NCBI RefSeq assembly: GCF_009928525.1
Contig: NZ_JAABOK010000011.1
Coordinates: 164,400 to 228,399 of the forward strand
Reading direction: 5' to 3'
Source: Chitinophaga solisilvae
GTDB lineage: Bacteria > Bacteroidota > Bacteroidia > Chitinophagales > Chitinophagaceae
Length of the DNA stretch: 64,000 bases
Positions 61,691-64,000 of this stretch are shown here, piece by piece. The stretch's first letter is position 1; each line of letters begins with the position of its first letter. The translations under genes were made by a program, and so were the position numbers. The notes under the pieces were generated by a model, which was not told the origin of the DNA, searched no databases, and saw nothing but the letters and a program-made list of their open reading frames with translations.

Positions 61691-62802
61691 TTCGCTGCAT
61701 ATAATTGAATGAGTGCATTCACCGAGCTGGCGATGCTGTAATCACTGTTGACCATACGCAGGTAGCACGCCGCCTTTACCGCATCATTGGCGGGCGTGAC
61801 TTCCTGCAAACTTCTTATCCATTCCTTGCGGTTATTCAGGCTTAACGTTGTAAACAGTTCCGGGATGGGGCGGTCTACAGCGGAAATGCCGTCGGACACC
61901 ACACAGGGTACACCGGCGGCCTGGGATTCCAGCAGTATTACCGGCGAGCCTTCGAAGAGGGAAGGCATAGCTACTACGTTGAAAACATTTCTGAGAAAAT
62001 CGGGGACATCACCGCGTAGTCCGAGGAACTTCACCCTGTCTGCGATACCCAGCTCAAAGCATTGTCTGGCCGTATCGTTCTGGAGATCCCCTGCGCCGAT
62101 GAGGAGCAGCCAGGCGTTGTTGTTCTCTCCCAGTATTTCGCTGAACACGTTTATCAGGAACCGATGATTCTTCACTTCCATGAAACGGCCCACATGCCCT
62201 ATAATCAGGGCATTGTCCGGGATGTGCAGTTCCTGCAATATCTGCCGGCGGAAGGCAGGATTAGCCTGTCCGAAGCGGCTGAGGTCTATTCCCAGTTTCA
62301 GGATGGTAAATTTCTTGCTGCCGAACAGGGCGATACCGGCTTCCGGAGAAACGGCCACTTTCTTTGTGGAGAACAGATCTGAGAACAGGTGTGATACTTT
62401 GATATACATCCGTTTCAGCCTGCCTGCCTTTGCATTTCGTATACGCGAGTCCGTATGGCTGTGATTCACGCGGCAGCGCGCCCCTGCCAGCCAGGCGATG
62501 AACAGCAGGAATCCGCTGAAGTGGTGCACATGGGAGTGTACCGCATCGTAGTGTTGTGTTTTAATCAGCCGGTAAAATTTCCATACGAAGCTGAAAATAT
62601 TTTTGCGCTGCAGGGGCAGGGAATACAACTGAGCGCCGCTGGCGGCAATCACGTCGTCGTATGCGCCCTTGCCACCTTTCATCAGCATAAAGTCGATTTT
62701 CAGCGGCGTTCCCTCCAGGTTCAGGCATACGTCTTTCAGCCAGGTTTCTACCCCGCCCCTGTCCAGTCTTGCCAATATGTGCAGTGCTTTCATTTCTTTC
62801 AT
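61687..62802 (-). CDS. GT4-family glycosyltransferase (EpsF-like)
   Basis: 371 residues, GT-B fold. An N-terminal 'ALHILARLDRGGVETWLKDV' has the GGxE-type acceptor loop; 'YDAVHSHVHHFSG' and the donor-domain 'IGHVGRFMEVKNHRFLINVF' and 'MPSLFEGSPVILLESQAAG' follow. This is the EpsF/CapM-like group in exopolysaccharide operons. The start MKEMKALHIL is 11 nt from the flippase stop; the stop overlaps the polymerase start by 4 nt, so translation is coupled. Confidence 0.88.
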   Translation of the reverse strand: MKEMKALHILARLDRGGVETWLKDVCLNLEGTPLKIDFMLMKGGKGAYDDVIAASGAQLYSLPLQRKNIFSFVWKFYRLIKTQHYDAVHSHVHHFSGFLLFIAWLAGARCRVNHSHTDSRIRNAKAGRLKRMYIKVSHLFSDLFSTKKVAVSPEAGIALFGSKKFTILKLGIDLSRFGQANPAFRRQILQELHIPDNALIIGHVGRFMEVKNHRFLINVFSEILGENNNAWLLLIGAGDLQNDTARQCFELGIADRVKFLGLRGDVPDFLRNVFNVVAMPSLFEGSPVILLESQAAGVPCVVSDGISAVDRPIPELFTTLSLNNRKEWIRSLQEVTPANDAVKAACYLRMVNSDYSIASSVNALIQLYAAK

Positions 62803-62813
62803 CCTTTAATTTC

Positions 62814-64000
62814 TTACAAAACTTCTCCGGCCAATGCTGTTGTTGTATGCGTTACTGCAGCTGCTGCTGTGTTGCTTTTTTCTTTCAGGTGTTTTCTGAT
62901 AATAAACCAGGTGACTATCAGCTGGGTGGCAAATCCCAGTACGGATGCATAGGTGATACCATACAGTCCGTAACTTTTTATCAGGAAATAGCTGCTGATG
63001 CAATTCACCGCCAGTACAGCCAGATTGATGTAGGGCTGCACCTTAAAAATGCGCATGGAGGTGAGGGTAAAACCCAGGGCAGATGCGTTGTACACGAATA
63101 TGCCGGCAAACATCACCAATGTAAACAGCTGATGGTATTCCGCAATGCGCTTGCTGAAAAGCATTGTCAGTAGTGGCTTTCCCAGCACCAGGGAGCCGAG
63201 GAACAGCCCTGCTCCGAGTACGGTACTGATCAGCATGAATTTATTTTTCAGTCTGATAAACTGCGACAGCTGCCCGTCTGCATAATACCTGCTGAGCCTG
63301 GGCGTGAACGACTGTCCGATGGCCATGTTCACGAAATTGCCCAGTACAATCAGGTAAGAAATGGTAGAATACACGCCCTGTTCGGCGGTGCCCAGGAAAT
63401 ATTCCGCAAAATATTTGGACACATTGGTATTCACAGAGATGACGAACATCACGATACCCAGCGGCAAAGCCCTTATCAGCAATGCTTTCAGGCTGGGCAT
63501 ATCTATTTCAAAAAGTGGTTGCCCGCTGATAAGCGGCAGGCATCTCCGGTAGTCATTAAAAAATAATACACAGAAATTGGTAAAAATGGCAAGGAGTAAT
63601 CCTATATGGAGGGCATGAAAAAAGTATACGCCCACAGCGATGGATATGGTAGCGCTGAGTCCTTTCAACATCAGCGATATCGCTATATTTTTCATTTGTT
63701 CGTGCAGCTGCTGCTTGCTGTTGAATACTTCTGCAAAGCCTTCAATTGCCTTGAGGCATCCTATGCAAAGGAAGATGGCGATGGCGTGTGTATCTGAAAG
63801 CAGTGCATAGCCGCCGATGATCAGCAGCCCCAGGATAACAGAGAAGAGCCGCAGGGTGAAGTAATCAGCGAAGCGCCACTCTCCTTTCACATCGGTGACC
63901 TGGATAGCCCGCAGATTCAGACCGGTAAACATAAATACGGGCGCAGTTACTGCCAGGGCCAGGGTGTAGGTACCCAGGTCCATCGGGCCACAGTATTTAG
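62814..64000 (-). CDS. Polysaccharide flippase (Wzx-like), 5' end beyond the window
   Basis: The frame is open to the window end. The residues before the first in-window Met (…KYCGPMDLGTYTLALAV) match the loop after the first membrane helix of flippases ('LGPEDFGLYSLALA'), so the internal ATG at 63983 is not the true start. At least 11 membrane helices lie in the visible 394 residues, with 'FAEYFLGTAEQGVYSTISYL' in the central part. It should export the lipid-linked repeat unit for the polymerase encoded downstream. It is the first visible gene of the operon; more genes may precede it. Confidence 0.88.
   Translation of the reverse strand, partial: KYCGPMDLGTYTLALAVTAPVFMFTGLNLRAIQVTDVKGEWRFADYFTLRLFSVILGLLIIGGYALLSDTHAIAIFLCIGCLKAIEGFAEVFNSKQQLHEQMKNIAISLMLKGLSATISIAVGVYFFHALHIGLLLAIFTNFCVLFFNDYRRCLPLISGQPLFEIDMPSLKALLIRALPLGIVMFVISVNTNVSKYFAEYFLGTAEQGVYSTISYLIVLGNFVNMAIGQSFTPRLSRYYADGQLSQFIRLKNKFMLISTVLGAGLFLGSLVLGKPLLTMLFSKRIAEYHQLFTLVMFAGIFVYNASALGFTLTSMRIFKVQPYINLAVLAVNCISSYFLIKSYGLYGITYASVLGFATQLIVTWFIIRKHLKEKSNTAAAAVTHTTTALAGEVL

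Overview
The window reads as a chromosomal segment of a Bacteroidota bacterium, most likely Chitinophagaceae (Chitinophaga-like). This rests on gene content rather than a database match. It has two secreted proteins with C-terminal type IX secretion (T9SS) sorting regions, a bacillithiol gene (bshC), futalosine-route menaquinone synthesis (mqnE), a TonB-type outer-membrane receptor, and several TAnnTTTG boxes of the Bacteroidota -7 type upstream of starts without Shine-Dalgarno sequences. No rRNA, tRNA, insertion sequence, phage gene or CRISPR array was recognised.

Layout. 1-4813: a saccharide locus on the minus strand (two glycosyltransferases, a MetW-like methyltransferase, an FdtA-type ketoisomerase and the start of an aminotransferase), with a Wzx-like flippase facing away. 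4817-14419: housekeeping and secreted functions (NlpC/P60 lipoprotein, dnaE, trxA, M43 metalloprotease coupled to mqnE, DUF192 lipoprotein, Rnk/GreA-like protein). 14436-24482: an FMN glutamate-synthase-like enzyme behind a long leader, a PVC-type cytochrome c lipoprotein, a nucleoside transporter, a 59-residue membrane peptide, a DUF4259 protein and smc. 24870-31249: outer-membrane receptor, FUSC membrane protein, bshC. 31528-37986: a storage-glycan locus (GT4; glgA-glgC-GH130) and a DUF72 protein. 38071-49491: a D-2-hydroxyacid dehydrogenase, a methyltransferase, a tripartite RND efflux operon, and a TMEM175-like channel with a DUF2157-like protein. 49613-54372: a terpene synthase next to idi, a free-methionine sulfoxide reductase, a CpsB-type phosphatase and a T9SS-exported SprB-repeat protein. 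54844-64000: an eight-gene exopolysaccharide operon on the minus strand (flippase, GT4, Wzy-like polymerase, two GT4, beta-helix protein, phosphoglycosyl transferase, aminotransferase), cut off by the window end.

The most unusual element is a family of seven long intergenic palindromes (about 3.1, 5.6, 13.9, 20.4, 29.6, 41.0 and 49.5 kb). Six have arms of 51-61 nt that pair perfectly or almost so. The outer arms are runs of a 7-bp unit (AATTRCG or AATGATG) and the inner stem has a shared motif (CGAAGANNTAAGCG-like). The two N positions differ between copies but stay complementary within each copy. Three copies fill the whole gap between convergent genes, and some arms contain the neighbours' stop codons. 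Two copies lie between divergent genes and end 5-6 bp before an exact TAnnTTTG box. No mobilising gene for them was seen in the window.
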